64,000 nucleotides of DNA from Roseivivax halotolerans (GCF_900115815.1 NZ_FOXV01000002.1:186001-250000); one strand, 5' to 3'; shown: positions 46,235 through 55,957, numbered from the stretch's first letter. The notes: generated by a model from the letters alone, not told the origin. Program-made: numbers and translations.

Positions 46235-47722
46235 ATGACGCCAAAGCCGCTGATCACCGCGAAGGAAATCTTCCCCGCGCTGGAACGCATGGTGGCGGCC
46301 GCCGAAGAAGAGGTCTTCCTCTCTTTCCGCATCCTCGACCCCGACACGCGCCTGCGCGCGCCCGAGCTGACCGAACGCGGCCTCGAAACCTGGGCCGATC
46401 TGCTGGCTTGGCTGTCTGGCAAGGGAATCTCGATCCGCCTTATCCTGACCGATTTCGACCCGCTCTTCGCCGAGAGCCTGCATCGCGGTGCCTGGGCTTC
46501 GGGCTCTAAATTCGCGGATCGGCTGGAAGGCGACACTCAGATCCTCGTCGCGCCCCACGCTCAGGAGGTGGGCTGGCTCTGGCGCTCGATCCTCTGGCGC
46601 AAGATCGCTCAGAAGCTCCAGGGGTTGCGGAACCAGGAGGCGGAAAAACTCACCCCGGTGCAGCGCGCCTTCCTCAAGCTGCGCCCGAAGCTGCGGCCCG
46701 TCTCGATCCACCAGAAAGTGGCCGTGGTGGACAATCGCCACTGCATCATCGGCGGTCTCGACGTGAACGAGCGGCGCTGGGATACGAACGCGCATCGCGG
46801 TGAGGGCGACAAGACCTGGCACGACGTCTCGGTCGAGATCGAAGGCGATTTCGCCGAGCAGGCCCGCGCGCACCTGGTCGAGACCTGGAATGCCTCGCTC
46901 GAATACGGCGCGGCCGATGTCGGCACCAAGGCGATGCCGATGAAGGTGGGCCCCCGCCCGCAAGGCACTTCTGACCTGCGGCTGGTGCGGACCGTTTCTG
47001 CCCCGCTGCGCGGTCCGTTTGCCTTCGGCCCCTATCCGCGTCATCCGGAGCACGAGAAGACGCTGAAGCATGCTTTCGCTTCGGCCAAGCGGCACATCTA
47101 CCTTGAATCGCAGTTTCTGCGGCATCGTCCGTTGGTCCGCGTGCTCATCGACGCGAAGAAGGCTCGCCCCGACCTGCAACTCGTCATCCTGCTCCCGACA
47201 GAGCCCGAGCGGGTGCTCTATGATGGCGACCGCTCGCTCAACGCGCGTCACGCCCATGCTCTGCAGACCAACGCGCTCAACGATCTCGTCAAAGCCTACG
47301 GCGACGACATCGCGGTCGTTGCACCGGCGCAGAAGATCGCGACCGATGCGGAGCCGCCCGAGAGCCTGCACGGCGCGGCCCCGATCTACGTGCACGCGAA
47401 GGTGGTCATCATCGACGGCGATTTCGGGCTCGTGGGCTCGGCCAACCTCAACGGGCGCTCGCTGAGATGGGATACCGAAGCCTCGATCCTGTTCCGCGAC
47501 AAAGCGGTGGTCCGCGATCTCCACGAACGGCTGGCGAAGAAATGGCTGGGGCCGATTGGGGAGGACCGCGACATCAGCGATGCGCGCGTCTGGAACGAGA
47601 TCGCCAAGTCGAACCGCAAGCTGGAGCCGACCGAGCGCTCCGGCTTCGTGCTGCCCTACCCGCTCGGCCGCGCGCGGCGGTTCGCGCGGTATCTGCCGCT
47701 TTTGCCCGCCGACATGTTCTGA
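46235..47722 (+). CDS. Phospholipase D-like protein, cardiolipin synthase-type
   Basis: A 495-residue protein with two HKD motifs: HQKVAVVDNRHCIIGGLD at about residues 150-170 and HAKVVIIDGDFGLVGSANL near residue 385. Two HKD units in one chain form the active site that uses a phospho-histidine intermediate. Unlike classic cardiolipin synthases it lacks N-terminal membrane helices, so a peripheral phospholipase or phosphatidyl-transferase is likely. Substrate unknown. It is coupled to murJ and converges on the rhomboid gene. Confidence 0.87.
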   Translation: MTPKPLITAKEIFPALERMVAAAEEEVFLSFRILDPDTRLRAPELTERGLETWADLLAWLSGKGISIRLILTDFDPLFAESLHRGAWASGSKFADRLEGDTQILVAPHAQEVGWLWRSILWRKIAQKLQGLRNQEAEKLTPVQRAFLKLRPKLRPVSIHQKVAVVDNRHCIIGGLDVNERRWDTNAHRGEGDKTWHDVSVEIEGDFAEQARAHLVETWNASLEYGAADVGTKAMPMKVGPRPQGTSDLRLVRTVSAPLRGPFAFGPYPRHPEHEKTLKHAFASAKRHIYLESQFLRHRPLVRVLIDAKKARPDLQLVILLPTEPERVLYDGDRSLNARHAHALQTNALNDLVKAYGDDIAVVAPAQKIATDAEPPESLHGAAPIYVHAKVVIIDGDFGLVGSANLNGRSLRWDTEASILFRDKAVVRDLHERLAKKWLGPIGEDRDISDARVWNEIAKSNRKLEPTERSGFVLPYPLGRARRFARYLPLLPADMF

Positions 47723-47725
47723 ACG

Positions 47726-48409
47726 TCAGCGTTCGCGCAGACGCTCCACCAGCCGCGCAAACCCGCCCGGCACCAGAACGATCGTCGCGGCGAACCCCAC
47801 GACGAAGCCCGCGATCTCCGCGATCCAGTACGGCCCTCCGCCGAACAAAAGCCCGAAGACGAGCTGCAGGCCGAGCAGAACGCCAATCAGCGTGAACGCC
47901 CGGATCTGCGCCTCGCCCATCTCGCCAAGCTTGGTCCAAAGCAGGTAGGTGAACGCCCCGATCAACCCGTAGATCGCGGGAAACGCGCCATAGAGCGGCA
48001 CGTTCGGCACGATCAGACCGTAGACGAGCGCCCCCAGAACGGAGCTTGCCACGAAGACCGCCAGCATCCGCACCGGCCCCATCGCCTCGCCGACGATCTT
48101 CCCGAGCGCCAGAAGCATCACGCAGGCAAAGAGCCCCATCGTGAAACTGCCGTGCACGAAGGGGTAGCTCAGGAAGCGCAGAAGATGCTCGGCCGGCCAG
48201 CGCCCGCTCTCGGCCATCCAGTAGGTGATTTCTCCGAGGTAGCCGTAGGTCTCGATCCCCCCGATCCGCCACCCCACGGCCCCGGGCCCACCGAGAATAC
48301 CCCGCGCGCCGAGAGAGAAGGCGATCTCGATCCCGGCCATGAGAAGCACCAGCGCCGTCGTCACCGGCGGAATGGCGTTGAACGGGCTTTCGTTGTGATC
48401 GGAATGCAT
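47726..48409 (-). CDS. Rhomboid-family membrane protein, catalytic residues absent
   Basis: A 227-residue protein with six predicted membrane helices and overall rhomboid layout: [23 protein letters not shown] (helix with the loop His-Gly), [21 protein letters not shown] and [15 protein letters not shown]. In active rhomboids the second segment reads GxSG and the third AHxxG. Here the Ser position is Phe143, followed by Pro, and the His position is Glu198, so it is predicted to be proteolytically inactive. ATG at 48409 is chosen; the upstream ATG at 48475 adds a non-homologous stretch. It is divergent from trpS. Confidence 0.83.
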   Translation of the reverse strand: MHSDHNESPFNAIPPVTTALVLLMAGIEIAFSLGARGILGGPGAVGWRIGGIETYGYLGEITYWMAESGRWPAEHLLRFLSYPFVHGSFTMGLFACVMLLALGKIVGEAMGPVRMLAVFVASSVLGALVYGLIVPNVPLYGAFPAIYGLIGAFTYLLWTKLGEMGEAQIRAFTLIGVLLGLQLVFGLLFGGGPYWIAEIAGFVVGFAATIVLVPGGFARLVERLRER

Positions 48410-48489
48410 GGGCCAGCCTGCTCTTCTTGACGCCTCTTGGGGGCATGGGTAAGCCACCGGGACGCGAATTTCCACATGCGAGTGCCTTC

Positions 48490-49521
48490 ATGACAGAGCC
48501 CGTCTCCAACCTCGACAAGTTCGCCCCGCGGGTCTTTTCGGGGATCCAGCCCTCGGGCGGACTGACGCTCGGCAATTATCTGGGCGCGATCAAACGCTTC
48601 GTGGACATGCAGGGCGAGGATTACGAGACGATCTACTGCATGGTCGACATGCACGCGATCACCGTATGGCAGGAGCCGGAGGCGCTTCGCCGCAACACCC
48701 GCGAGCTCTGCGCGGGTTTCATCGCCAGCGGCATCGATCCTGAACGCTCGATCCTCTTCAACCAGTCGCAGGTGCCCGAGCACGCCCAGCTCGGCTGGAT
48801 CTTCAACTGCGTCGCACGCATGGGCTGGATGAAGCGCATGACCCAGTTCAAGGACAAGGCCGGCAAGAACGCGGAAGCGGCCTCACTTGGCCTCTTCGGC
48901 TATCCCGCGCTGATGGCGGCCGATATCCTTGTCTATCATGCAACGCATGTGCCCGTCGGCGAGGACCAGAAGCAGCATCTGGAGTTGACGCGCGACATCG
49001 CGGCGAAATTCAACCATGACTACGAGGTCGACTTCTTCCCGCTCACCGAGCCGGTGATCGAAGGCGCGGCAACCCGCGTGATGAGCCTCCGCGACGGATC
49101 GAAGAAAATGTCCAAGAGCGATCCTTCGGACATGAGCCGGATCAACATGACCGACGATGCCGACGCGATCGCCTCCAAGATCCGCAAAGCGCGCACCGAT
49201 CCCGAGGCGCTCCCCTCCGAAGCGGCGGGCCTCAGCGACCGGCCCGAGGCGCGCAACCTCGTCAACATCTACGCCGCGCTCGCGGATACGAGCGTGGACG
49301 GCGTCTTGTCGGAGATGGGCGGCAAGCAATTCTCCGAGTTCAAGCCCGCCCTCGCCGAGCTTGCGGTCGAGAAGATGGCCCCGATCTCCACCGAGATGGC
49401 GCGGCTGATGCAGGAGCCCGCAGAGATCGACGCAATCCTGGCGCGCGGGGCCGAACGCGCGCGCGAATTGGCCGAGCCGATCCTGAAGCGGACCTACGAG
49501 ATCGTCGGGATGGTGCGCTGA
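48490..49521 (+). CDS. trpS: Tryptophanyl-tRNA synthetase
   Basis: A 343-residue class I aminoacyl-tRNA synthetase. The HIGH-equivalent is [13 protein letters not shown] and the KMSKS motif is intact ([10 protein letters not shown]). Tryptophan-pocket segments such as [11 protein letters not shown] and [35 protein letters not shown] are present. ATG at 48490 ([11 protein letters not shown]) is preferred over the upstream in-frame ATGs, as it is nearer the fold. Confidence 0.95.
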   Translation: MTEPVSNLDKFAPRVFSGIQPSGGLTLGNYLGAIKRFVDMQGEDYETIYCMVDMHAITVWQEPEALRRNTRELCAGFIASGIDPERSILFNQSQVPEHAQLGWIFNCVARMGWMKRMTQFKDKAGKNAEAASLGLFGYPALMAADILVYHATHVPVGEDQKQHLELTRDIAAKFNHDYEVDFFPLTEPVIEGAATRVMSLRDGSKKMSKSDPSDMSRINMTDDADAIASKIRKARTDPEALPSEAAGLSDRPEARNLVNIYAALADTSVDGVLSEMGGKQFSEFKPALAELAVEKMAPISTEMARLMQEPAEIDAILARGAERARELAEPILKRTYEIVGMVR

Positions 49522-49563
49522 CGCGCCGTTCCCCCCTCGCTCTGCCGCCCTATCTTCGGGCGC

Positions 49564-50910
49564 ATGAGTGACGACGAGAACCGCTACGCCCCCGTTCCCA
49601 CGGGCCGCGCCGCCCGCATCGGGAGGATGGGCCGCTTTGGCACCGGCCTTCTTGGCCGCGCGGCGCTCGACGGCGCGCGTGCGGTCGCAAGCGGAAAACG
49701 CCCCCGTCTCAATGATCTGGTGATGACCCCCGCCAATGCCGCCCGCTTCGCCGAGGAGCTGTCGCAGATGCGCGGCGCGGCGATGAAGATGGGCCAGCTC
49801 ATCTCGATGGAGGCTGGAGAGGTCATGCCGGCCGAACTCGCCCGGATCATGGAGCGGCTGCGCTCCGAGGCGCATTACATGCCGCCCGGCCAGCTCAAGG
49901 GCGTGCTCGAGGCAAATTGGGGCAAAGGTTTCCAACGCCGCTTCAAAAGCTTCGACGTGCGGCCCATCGCGGCGGCCTCCATCGGGCAGGTGCACCGCGC
50001 TGTCACGAAGGAGGGCCGCGCGCTCGCGATCAAGGTGCAATATCCCGGCATCCGCGCCTCCATCGACAGCGATATCCGCAATCTCGGAGGGCTTTTGCGC
50101 TGGTCGGGTCTTCTGCCGCGCAGGCTCGATCTCGGACCGCTGCTCGAGGAGGCCCGCCAGCAGCTCCACGAGGAAGCCGATTACGAGCGCGAGGCGACCG
50201 CGCTCAGGCGGTTCAGCGACTGGCTGGCGGATGATCCCGATTTCCTCGTGCCCGGCGTCGCGGAGGACTTCACCACGCGCGACATCCTGGCGATGGATTT
50301 CATAGATGGCCGCCCGATTGAGAGCGCCGAGGCCGAGGATCAGGTCACGCGCGACGATATCGCGGCGCGGCTCATCACGCTCGTCTTGCGCGAACTCTTC
50401 GATCTCGGTGCGATGCAGACCGACCCGAACTTCGCCAATTTTCGCTGGCAGCCCGAGACCGGGCGGATCGTGCTTCTGGATTTCGGCGCGGTGCGGGACT
50501 TCGCACCGGATCGCGTGGCGATATTCCGCGATCTCCTCGGAGCGACGCTTTCAGGAGACCGCGCGTGGATGCACCGCGCGGCTATCGCGGTCGGCTACAT
50601 GACCCGGGACACGGAGCCGCGTCACGCAGAGGCGATCCTCGACATGATGGAGATCGCAGCCAGCCCGCTCAGGTCAGACGCGCCCTTCGATTTCCGCGCC
50701 GAACGGCTGGCGACACGGTTCGCCGAAGCCGGTCAGCATTTCGCCGAAGAGCGTGACTTCGCCGTGATCCCGCCCGTCGATGCCCTTTTCCTGCAGCGCA
50801 AGATCGGCGGTCTCTACCTTCTCTGCGCGCGGCTCGGCGCGCGGGTCGAAGTCCGGCCGCTGCTGGAGCCCTTTGCCCGGACTGCAAATTCGCACAATTC
50901 CCCTGCTTGA
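49564..50910 (+). CDS. ABC1/UbiB-like atypical kinase
   Basis: A 448-residue protein of the ABC1/AarF family. The family-specific N-terminal motif KMGQLISMEAGEVMP, the alanine-rich nucleotide loop AAASIGQVHRAV, the Lys in AIKVQYPGI, and the metal/catalytic segment MQTDPNFANFRW with LLDFGAVRDF are visible. Members bind ATP and influence quinone or lipid metabolism; UbiB supports ubiquinone synthesis. It lacks the C-terminal membrane helices of UbiB, so it may be a soluble paralogue. Stands alone after trpS. Confidence 0.88.
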   Translation: MSDDENRYAPVPTGRAARIGRMGRFGTGLLGRAALDGARAVASGKRPRLNDLVMTPANAARFAEELSQMRGAAMKMGQLISMEAGEVMPAELARIMERLRSEAHYMPPGQLKGVLEANWGKGFQRRFKSFDVRPIAAASIGQVHRAVTKEGRALAIKVQYPGIRASIDSDIRNLGGLLRWSGLLPRRLDLGPLLEEARQQLHEEADYEREATALRRFSDWLADDPDFLVPGVAEDFTTRDILAMDFIDGRPIESAEAEDQVTRDDIAARLITLVLRELFDLGAMQTDPNFANFRWQPETGRIVLLDFGAVRDFAPDRVAIFRDLLGATLSGDRAWMHRAAIAVGYMTRDTEPRHAEAILDMMEIAASPLRSDAPFDFRAERLATRFAEAGQHFAEERDFAVIPPVDALFLQRKIGGLYLLCARLGARVEVRPLLEPFARTANSHNSPA

Positions 50911-50972
50911 TGCGATCTTTTCGCACATAAGCGATGGCGATAGATTGCGCTCATCACCGCAGGAGAGCGATC

Positions 50973-51455
50973 ATGTCCAAAGCACCCGACGCCATGACCA
51001 TCGGCCATGTCCATCTGAGAGTCTCCGATCTCGAACGGTCGGTCGCGTTCTATCGTGATGTGATCGGGCTGACCGTCACCCAGCACTATGGCACGGACGC
51101 CGCGTTCCTCTCCGCGGGCGGCTACCACCATCACGTCGGCCTCAATACCTGGATGAGCAAGGGCGCAGCGCCAGGGCCGAAACGCCAGCCGGGGCTTTTT
51201 CATACCGCGTTTCTGTTCCCGGACCGCGCCAGTCTCGGTGCGGCGCTGAAGCGCGCGATCTCGCTCGGCGTCGAGATCGAAGGCGCGGCCGATCACGGCG
51301 TCTCCGAAGCCATCTACTTCTCGGACCCGGACGGAAACGGGATCGAGATCTACCGCGACCGTGCGGAACAGGACTGGCCGCGGAACGCCGAAGGCGGGCT
51401 CGATATGGTCAATGCGCCGCTCGATCTCGACGCGCTTCTGGCCGAGGCCGAATGA
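50973..51455 (+). CDS. VOC-family (glyoxalase/ring-cleavage dioxygenase fold) protein
   Basis: A 160-residue metal-binding VOC protein. It has IGHVHLRVSDLERSVAFYRDVIGL at the N-terminus, FLSAGGYHHHVGLNTW and the closing metal Glu in FSDPDGNGIEIYRDR, as in catechol 2,3-dioxygenase-like and CatE-like proteins. Likely ligands are two His and one Glu. Substrate unknown. ATG at 50973 has AGGAG upstream; the in-frame ATG at 50934 is less likely. Confidence 0.85.
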   Translation: MSKAPDAMTIGHVHLRVSDLERSVAFYRDVIGLTVTQHYGTDAAFLSAGGYHHHVGLNTWMSKGAAPGPKRQPGLFHTAFLFPDRASLGAALKRAISLGVEIEGAADHGVSEAIYFSDPDGNGIEIYRDRAEQDWPRNAEGGLDMVNAPLDLDALLAEAE

Positions 51456-51527
51456 GAAGATCGCGCGTCTAGCCTTTCCTCGCCCACGGCGTTATCCTGC
51501 ACGCGAAGCGACGAGAGGGACAGCGCC

Positions 51528-52397
51528 ATGGCGACGGGACGCAATATCCGCACCTATTTCAACGGCACCTGGCATGAAGGCGACGTGCCGGTCATGCGCG
51601 CGGCCGATCACGGCTCCTGGCTCGGCTCCACGGTCTTTGATGGCGCACGGTTCGTCGACGGCATGGCTCCCGATCTCGATCTGCATTGCGCGCGGGTGAA
51701 CCATTCGGCGCGCGCGTTGATGATCGAGCCCACGCATTCCGATGCCGAGATCCTCGATATCGCCCGCGAAGGTCTCGCCGCCTACCCCAAGGACGCGCAG
51801 GTTTATATCCGCCCGATGTATTGGGCGCTCAATTCCGAGCCTTCCGCGATCATGCCGAAGATCGGCCCATCCGAGACCGGCTTCGCGATCTGCCTCGAGG
51901 AATTCCCGATGCTCGCAGCCGATGACACCGTCACGCTCGGCCGGACGCGGTTCCGCCGCCCGGTGCTCGAGGACAACGTGGTCAACGCCAAGGCAGGCTG
52001 CCTTTACGCCAACAATTCGCGGATGCTGGCCGAGGTGAACGCGCGCGGCTTCGGCAATGCGCTCGTCGCCGATGCGATGGGAAATGTCGCCGAAACCGCG
52101 ACCTCGAACGTGTTCATGGTCAAGGATGGCGTCGTGTTCACGCCGATCCCGAACGGCACGTTTCTTGCCGGGATCACCCGCGCGCGTCATATCGCGAACC
52201 TGCGCGCGGACGGGTTCGACGTGGTCGAGGCGGTTCTGTCCTTCGCCGATTTCGAAGCGGCCGACGAGATCTTCCTGACCGGCAACCTCAACAAGGTGAC
52301 GCCCGTCTCCGCCTTCGAGGACGTGAGCTACGCCACCGGCCCCGTCACCCGCCGCGCCCGCGAGATCTACTGGGACTGGGCAGCTTCGACCGGCTGA
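51528..52397 (+). CDS. ilvE: Branched-chain amino acid aminotransferase (class IV)
   Basis: A 289-residue fold-type IV PLP enzyme. Family segments: HGSWLGSTVFDGARFVDG, VYIRPMYWA, VVNAKAGCLYANNSRMLAEVNARGFGNAL with the Schiff-base lysine, AETATSNVFMVKDGVVFTP and FLTGNLNKVTPV. Expected reaction is transamination of Val, Leu and Ile with 2-oxoglutarate. It could instead be a closely related D-amino acid or 4-amino-4-deoxychorismate type enzyme. A GAGAGGGA ribosome region precedes ATG 51528. Confidence 0.85.
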   Translation: MATGRNIRTYFNGTWHEGDVPVMRAADHGSWLGSTVFDGARFVDGMAPDLDLHCARVNHSARALMIEPTHSDAEILDIAREGLAAYPKDAQVYIRPMYWALNSEPSAIMPKIGPSETGFAICLEEFPMLAADDTVTLGRTRFRRPVLEDNVVNAKAGCLYANNSRMLAEVNARGFGNALVADAMGNVAETATSNVFMVKDGVVFTPIPNGTFLAGITRARHIANLRADGFDVVEAVLSFADFEAADEIFLTGNLNKVTPVSAFEDVSYATGPVTRRAREIYWDWAASTG

Positions 52398-52452
52398 GCT
52401 TGCCCTGCCTCTGCCCCGCTGCCATGATCCGGCGCTATAGGAGGCGGGGATC

Positions 52453-52908
52453 ATGCGTAAGTTCTTGGTCGTGCTCGACGACAGCCGCGAATGTCTGAAC
52501 GCGATGCGCTTTGCCGCAATGCGCGCGGCGAAGACCGGCGGAGGCGTGACGATCCTTTCGGTGATCCGTCCCGAGGAATTCTCGCATTGGGTCGGTGTCG
52601 GGGACATCATGCGCGAGGAGGCCCGCGAGCGGATCGAGGCGCATTACGAGGTCTTCGCCAAGTGGATGCGTGACCGGCAGGGGGTGAACCCCGAACTTGT
52701 CATCCGCGAAGGCGAGCCGGTGCCCCAGATCATCGAACAGGTGAAAGACGATCCCGAGATTGGCGTTCTCGTCCTTGGCGCGGGCGCGGAGAAGGGCGGG
52801 CCCGGCCCTCTCGTCACGCAATTGACGAAGAACGCGGGCAGCCTTCCCGTGCCGATCACCATTGTGCCCGGCGAGCTCTCCAAGGAAGAGCTCGAAGGAA
52901 TCACCTGA
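52453..52908 (+). CDS. Universal stress protein (UspA family)
   Basis: A 151-residue Usp-fold protein. KFLVVLDDSRECLNAMRFAAMRAAKTGGGVTILSVI is the first strand/helix pair and VLVLGAGAEKGGPGPLVTQLTKNAGSLPVPITIVPG is the nucleotide loop and end, matching the G-x2-G-x9-G-S/T ATP-binding pattern loosely. It may bind ATP and respond to stress. Its stop is 3 bases from the convergent gdhA stop. Confidence 0.88.
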   Translation: MRKFLVVLDDSRECLNAMRFAAMRAAKTGGGVTILSVIRPEEFSHWVGVGDIMREEARERIEAHYEVFAKWMRDRQGVNPELVIREGEPVPQIIEQVKDDPEIGVLVLGAGAEKGGPGPLVTQLTKNAGSLPVPITIVPGELSKEELEGIT

Positions 52909-52911
52909 TCC

Positions 52912-54258
52912 TCAGATCGCGCCCATCGCACTGATCGCGCGCGCCACCTTGCGGTAGCCCGCGACATTGGCTCCGCGGCGGTAGTCGATCCACTCGCCCT
53001 TGCCAGCCTCTTCGACGACGCGCCCGTGGATGCCGGTCATGATGTCCCGCAGCGCCTCGTCGACCGTGCCCGGATCGAGCTGACGGCCATGCGCGTTCTG
53101 GCTCATCTCGAGCCCCGAGATCGCAACGCCGCCAGCATTGGCCGCCTTGCCCGGTGCGTGAAGAAGGCGCTTCTTGCGGGCAACCTCCACCGCATCGGCG
53201 GTCAGCGGCATGTTCGCGCCCTCCGCCACAAGCCGGGCGCCGGCATCGATTGCCGCCCTCATCGCATCCGCGTCCATTTCGTTCTGCGTGGCGCATGGCA
53301 GCAGCACATCCGCCTCGACATTGCCCCAGGGGGCCGCACCCTCGCGGTAGTCGAGACCGAGCTTGGCTGGCGGACCGGACAGGTTGCCGCCCTTCCCCTT
53401 GACCTCGCGCACCCAGTCGATCGCCTCCTGTCCGAGGCCATCCTTGGCAATGAGCGCGCCGGAACTGTCCGACAGGCTCACCACCGTCGCGCCGTTCTGG
53501 AGCGCCTTTTCGGCTGCATGCGTTGCCACGTTCCCCGCGCCCGAGATCGCGACGCGCGCGCCGCCGATCTCGCGGTTCTGCGTCGCGAGCATGCACATGA
53601 CGAAATACACAACGCCGTAGCCCGTGGCCTCGACCCGCATCGCTGAGCCACCGAAGCTCTCGCCTTTGCCGGTGATCGAGCCGTGAAACTGGCCGCGATG
53701 CTTCTTGTACGCACCGAAGAGCCAGCCGATCTCGCGCTGGCCGACATTGATGTCCCCGGCGGGCACGTCGTGATCGGGGCCGATATACTTGCAGAGCTCG
53801 GCCATGAAGGCCTGGCAGAAGCGCATGACCTCCGCCTCGCTGCGGCCTTTCGGGTCGAAATCGGCACCGCCCTTGCCACCGCCCAGCGGAAGCCCCGTGA
53901 GCGCGTTCTTCAACACCTGCTCAAAACCGAGAAACTTGAGAACCGACTGCGAGACGGTGGGATGAAAGCGCAAGCCCCCCTTGTAGGGGCCGATCGCGTT
54001 CGACGTCTGAACACGCCAGCCACGATTGATCTCGATCCCGCCATCGTCGCGCTGCCAGACGACCCGGAAGCTGACGATCCGATCCGGTTCGGACAGCTGC
54101 TCCAGAACGCGGGCCTGCGTGAACGCGGCCGAATCCTTCTCGATGGTGATCACATCGTGCACGACCTCTTCCACCGCCTGATGGAAGTCGTCTTCGCCGG
54201 GGCTGCGCGCGCGAAGGTGCTGCATGAAGCTTTCGGTCAGATCGGCACGATCGGGCAT
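52912..54258 (-). CDS. gdhA: NADP-specific glutamate dehydrogenase
   Basis: A 448-residue hexameric-type enzyme, the usual length for the NADP form. Substrate-binding motifs GPYKGGLRFHPTVSQSVLKFLGFEQVLKNALTGLPLGGGKGGADFDPKGRS are all intact, including catalytic lysines, and the Rossmann segment VAISGAGNVATHAAEKALQNGA follows. It aminates 2-oxoglutarate with ammonia and NADPH, for nitrogen assimilation at high ammonium. It is divergent from nfu with a 157-base spacer. Confidence 0.95.
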   Translation of the reverse strand: MPDRADLTESFMQHLRARSPGEDDFHQAVEEVVHDVITIEKDSAAFTQARVLEQLSEPDRIVSFRVVWQRDDGGIEINRGWRVQTSNAIGPYKGGLRFHPTVSQSVLKFLGFEQVLKNALTGLPLGGGKGGADFDPKGRSEAEVMRFCQAFMAELCKYIGPDHDVPAGDINVGQREIGWLFGAYKKHRGQFHGSITGKGESFGGSAMRVEATGYGVVYFVMCMLATQNREIGGARVAISGAGNVATHAAEKALQNGATVVSLSDSSGALIAKDGLGQEAIDWVREVKGKGGNLSGPPAKLGLDYREGAAPWGNVEADVLLPCATQNEMDADAMRAAIDAGARLVAEGANMPLTADAVEVARKKRLLHAPGKAANAGGVAISGLEMSQNAHGRQLDPGTVDEALRDIMTGIHGRVVEEAGKGEWIDYRRGANVAGYRKVARAISAMGAI

Positions 54259-54353
54259 GAGAGGCGGTCCTTTGCATTACATCCCCTTATGAACAACGCC
54301 GGGGCGGATACGTTCCTCGCCGTCGCGCATCACACTTAGAACGGTTCCAAACC

Positions 54354-54382
54354 TTGACCCGCAGCGGCGCAATCCGCATATA
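54354..54382 (+). promoter_or_regulatory. Candidate sigma70-type promoter of the nfu-tsaB-rimI unit
   Basis: TTGACC (54354-54359) and CATATA (54377-54382) are separated by 17 bases, upstream of the NifU-like gene. Transcription would start near 54389 and leave a short leader containing a GAAAGG-type ribosome site. The -10 is only moderately good. Confidence 0.5.
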
Positions 54383-54415
54383 GGGAGAAACCCGAACGAA
54401 AGGCTCAGGTCCGCC

Positions 54416-54982
54416 ATGTTCATCCAGACCGAATCGACTCCGAATCCCGCGACGCTCAAGTTTCTGCCCGGTCAGACCGTGCTCGAAGCGGGCACCGCCG
54501 ACTTTCCCTCGCCCGAGGGCGCAGGCGACAGCCCGCTCGCAACGCGACTTTTCGAAGTCGAGGGTGTGAAGGGCGTCTTCTTCGGCAATGACTTCGTGAC
54601 GGTCACCAAGGCCGACGCGACCGAATGGGACCATGTGAAGCCCGCCATCCTCGGCGCGATCATGGAACATTACCAATCCGGTCAGCCGGTCATGCGCGAT
54701 GAGGCGATGCAGGCCGGATCGGGCCATGCGGAGCATACCGGCGAAGATGGCGAGATCGTCGGCCAGATCAAGGAACTGCTCGACACCCGCGTGCGCCCTG
54801 CCGTGGCTCAGGACGGTGGCGATATCACCTTCCATGGCTTTGAACGCGGTGTCGTCTACCTGCATATGCAAGGCGCCTGTGCAGGCTGCCCGTCTTCGAC
54901 GCTGACGCTGAAGATGGGGATCGAGAACCTCTTGCGGCATTACATTCCCGAGGTGACCGAGGTGCGTCCGGTTGGCATCTGA
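54416..54982 (+). CDS. NifU-like iron-sulfur cluster scaffold/carrier (Nfu)
   Basis: A 188-residue protein with the two usual parts: an N-terminal Nfu_N domain (MFIQTESTPNPATLKFLPGQ to GVFFGNDFVTVTKADATEWDHVKPAI) and a C-terminal NifU-like domain with the Fe-S Cys pair in GACAGCPSSTLTLKMGIENLL. Nfu proteins pass 4Fe-4S clusters to target enzymes. Its last 11 bases overlap the TTG start of tsaB. Confidence 0.94.
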   Translation: MFIQTESTPNPATLKFLPGQTVLEAGTADFPSPEGAGDSPLATRLFEVEGVKGVFFGNDFVTVTKADATEWDHVKPAILGAIMEHYQSGQPVMRDEAMQAGSGHAEHTGEDGEIVGQIKELLDTRVRPAVAQDGGDITFHGFERGVVYLHMQGACAGCPSSTLTLKMGIENLLRHYIPEVTEVRPVGI

Positions 54983-55541
54983 GCCGCTCATCCTCGCATT
55001 TGACACATCGGCCGCGCATTGCGCGGCCGCTTTGCTATCGGGAGACCGGGTTCTGGCGATGCGCGGCGAAGAGATGTCGCGCGGCCAGGCTGAACGGCTG
55101 ATGCCGCTCCTCGAAGAGCTTCTCGCCGAGACTGGCGCCGAGTGGGCGGATCTGAGCCGCATCGGCGTCGGCACCGGCCCCGGCAATTTTACCGGAATTC
55201 GCATTTCGGTCTCCGCCGCGCGCGGCCTTGCGCTGGCGCTTGAAATTCCAGCCATCGGCGTGACGAGCTTCGAGGCAACGCCTGTTTCTGCGGGTCATCT
55301 CCCAGCCGTCCGCGCGCCCCGCGATCAAGTCTATCTCGCCCGCCCCGGTGAAGCGCCGGCGCTCTTCGCCGCGGCCTCGGTGGCAGAGCCGCTGACCTTT
55401 CCGCCCGATCCTGCCGATTTCGCCGTGGAGATCGCGCGTGTCGCAGCGCGCAAAGCGCCCGGTGACGCGCCTGCGCCCCTTTATATCAGGCCCGCAGATG
55501 CTGCCCCCTCGCGGGAGGCGGCACCGAGGATTCTGTCGTGA
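54972..55541 (+). CDS. tsaB: tRNA threonylcarbamoyladenosine biosynthesis protein TsaB
   Basis: A 189-residue ASKHA-fold protein, rather short for TsaB. The first strands PLILAFDTSAAHCAAALLSGDRVL, LMPLLEELLAETGAEWADL and GVGTGPGNFTGIRISVSAARGLALALEIP are family hallmarks. The second half is compact, as in other alphaproteobacteria. It works with TsaC, TsaD and TsaE in tRNA t6A synthesis. Start is taken as TTG 54972, overlapping nfu by 11 bases. rimI overlaps by 4 bases. Confidence 0.88.
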   Translation: MASEPLILAFDTSAAHCAAALLSGDRVLAMRGEEMSRGQAERLMPLLEELLAETGAEWADLSRIGVGTGPGNFTGIRISVSAARGLALALEIPAIGVTSFEATPVSAGHLPAVRAPRDQVYLARPGEAPALFAAASVAEPLTFPPDPADFAVEIARVAARKAPGDAPAPLYIRPADAAPSREAAPRILS

Positions 55542-55957
55542 CCCCCGACGAGATCGCACGCATCCTCGAGGCCGCCTATCGCCATCAGCGCCCCTGGAGC
55601 GCGAAGGATATCGCCGAGACTCTCGAAAGCCCCGGCGCGCGGCTCTTCGCACGAGAGGGCGGCGTCCTGATCGCGCGGCTTTCGGAAGGCGAAGCCGAGA
55701 TCCTCGCCCTTGCCACCCGGCCCGGTGAACAGCGACGGGGCATTGCCCGCCGGCTGATCGAGGATCTGCACGAGACCGCGTCCCGTGCGGGCTGCGAGCG
55801 CATCTTTCTGGAAGTCGCAGACACCAACGCCCCGGCCCGCGCATTCTACGACAGCGAGGGCTATCGGGAGGCCGGACGCCGCCGGGGGTATTACCGGCAG
55901 GAAGATGGCAGCCGAGACGACGCATTGATCCTGTCGCTCAGCCTTTCGGCATCGTGA
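55538..55957 (+). CDS. rimI: Ribosomal protein bS18-alanine N-acetyltransferase RimI-like
   Basis: A 139-residue GNAT enzyme. It has ILALATRPGEQRRGIARRLIEDLHE, the acetyl-CoA loop with Arg-Arg-Gly-Ile-Ala, and VADTNAPARAFYDSEGYREAGRRRGYYR, the RimI signature. In E. coli RimI acetylates ribosomal protein S18. Start is GTG 55538 with a 4-base overlap to tsaB (GTGA). The tsaB-rimI pairing is widespread and supports the name. Confidence 0.88.
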   Translation: MTPDEIARILEAAYRHQRPWSAKDIAETLESPGARLFAREGGVLIARLSEGEAEILALATRPGEQRRGIARRLIEDLHETASRAGCERIFLEVADTNAPARAFYDSEGYREAGRRRGYYRQEDGSRDDALILSLSLSAS

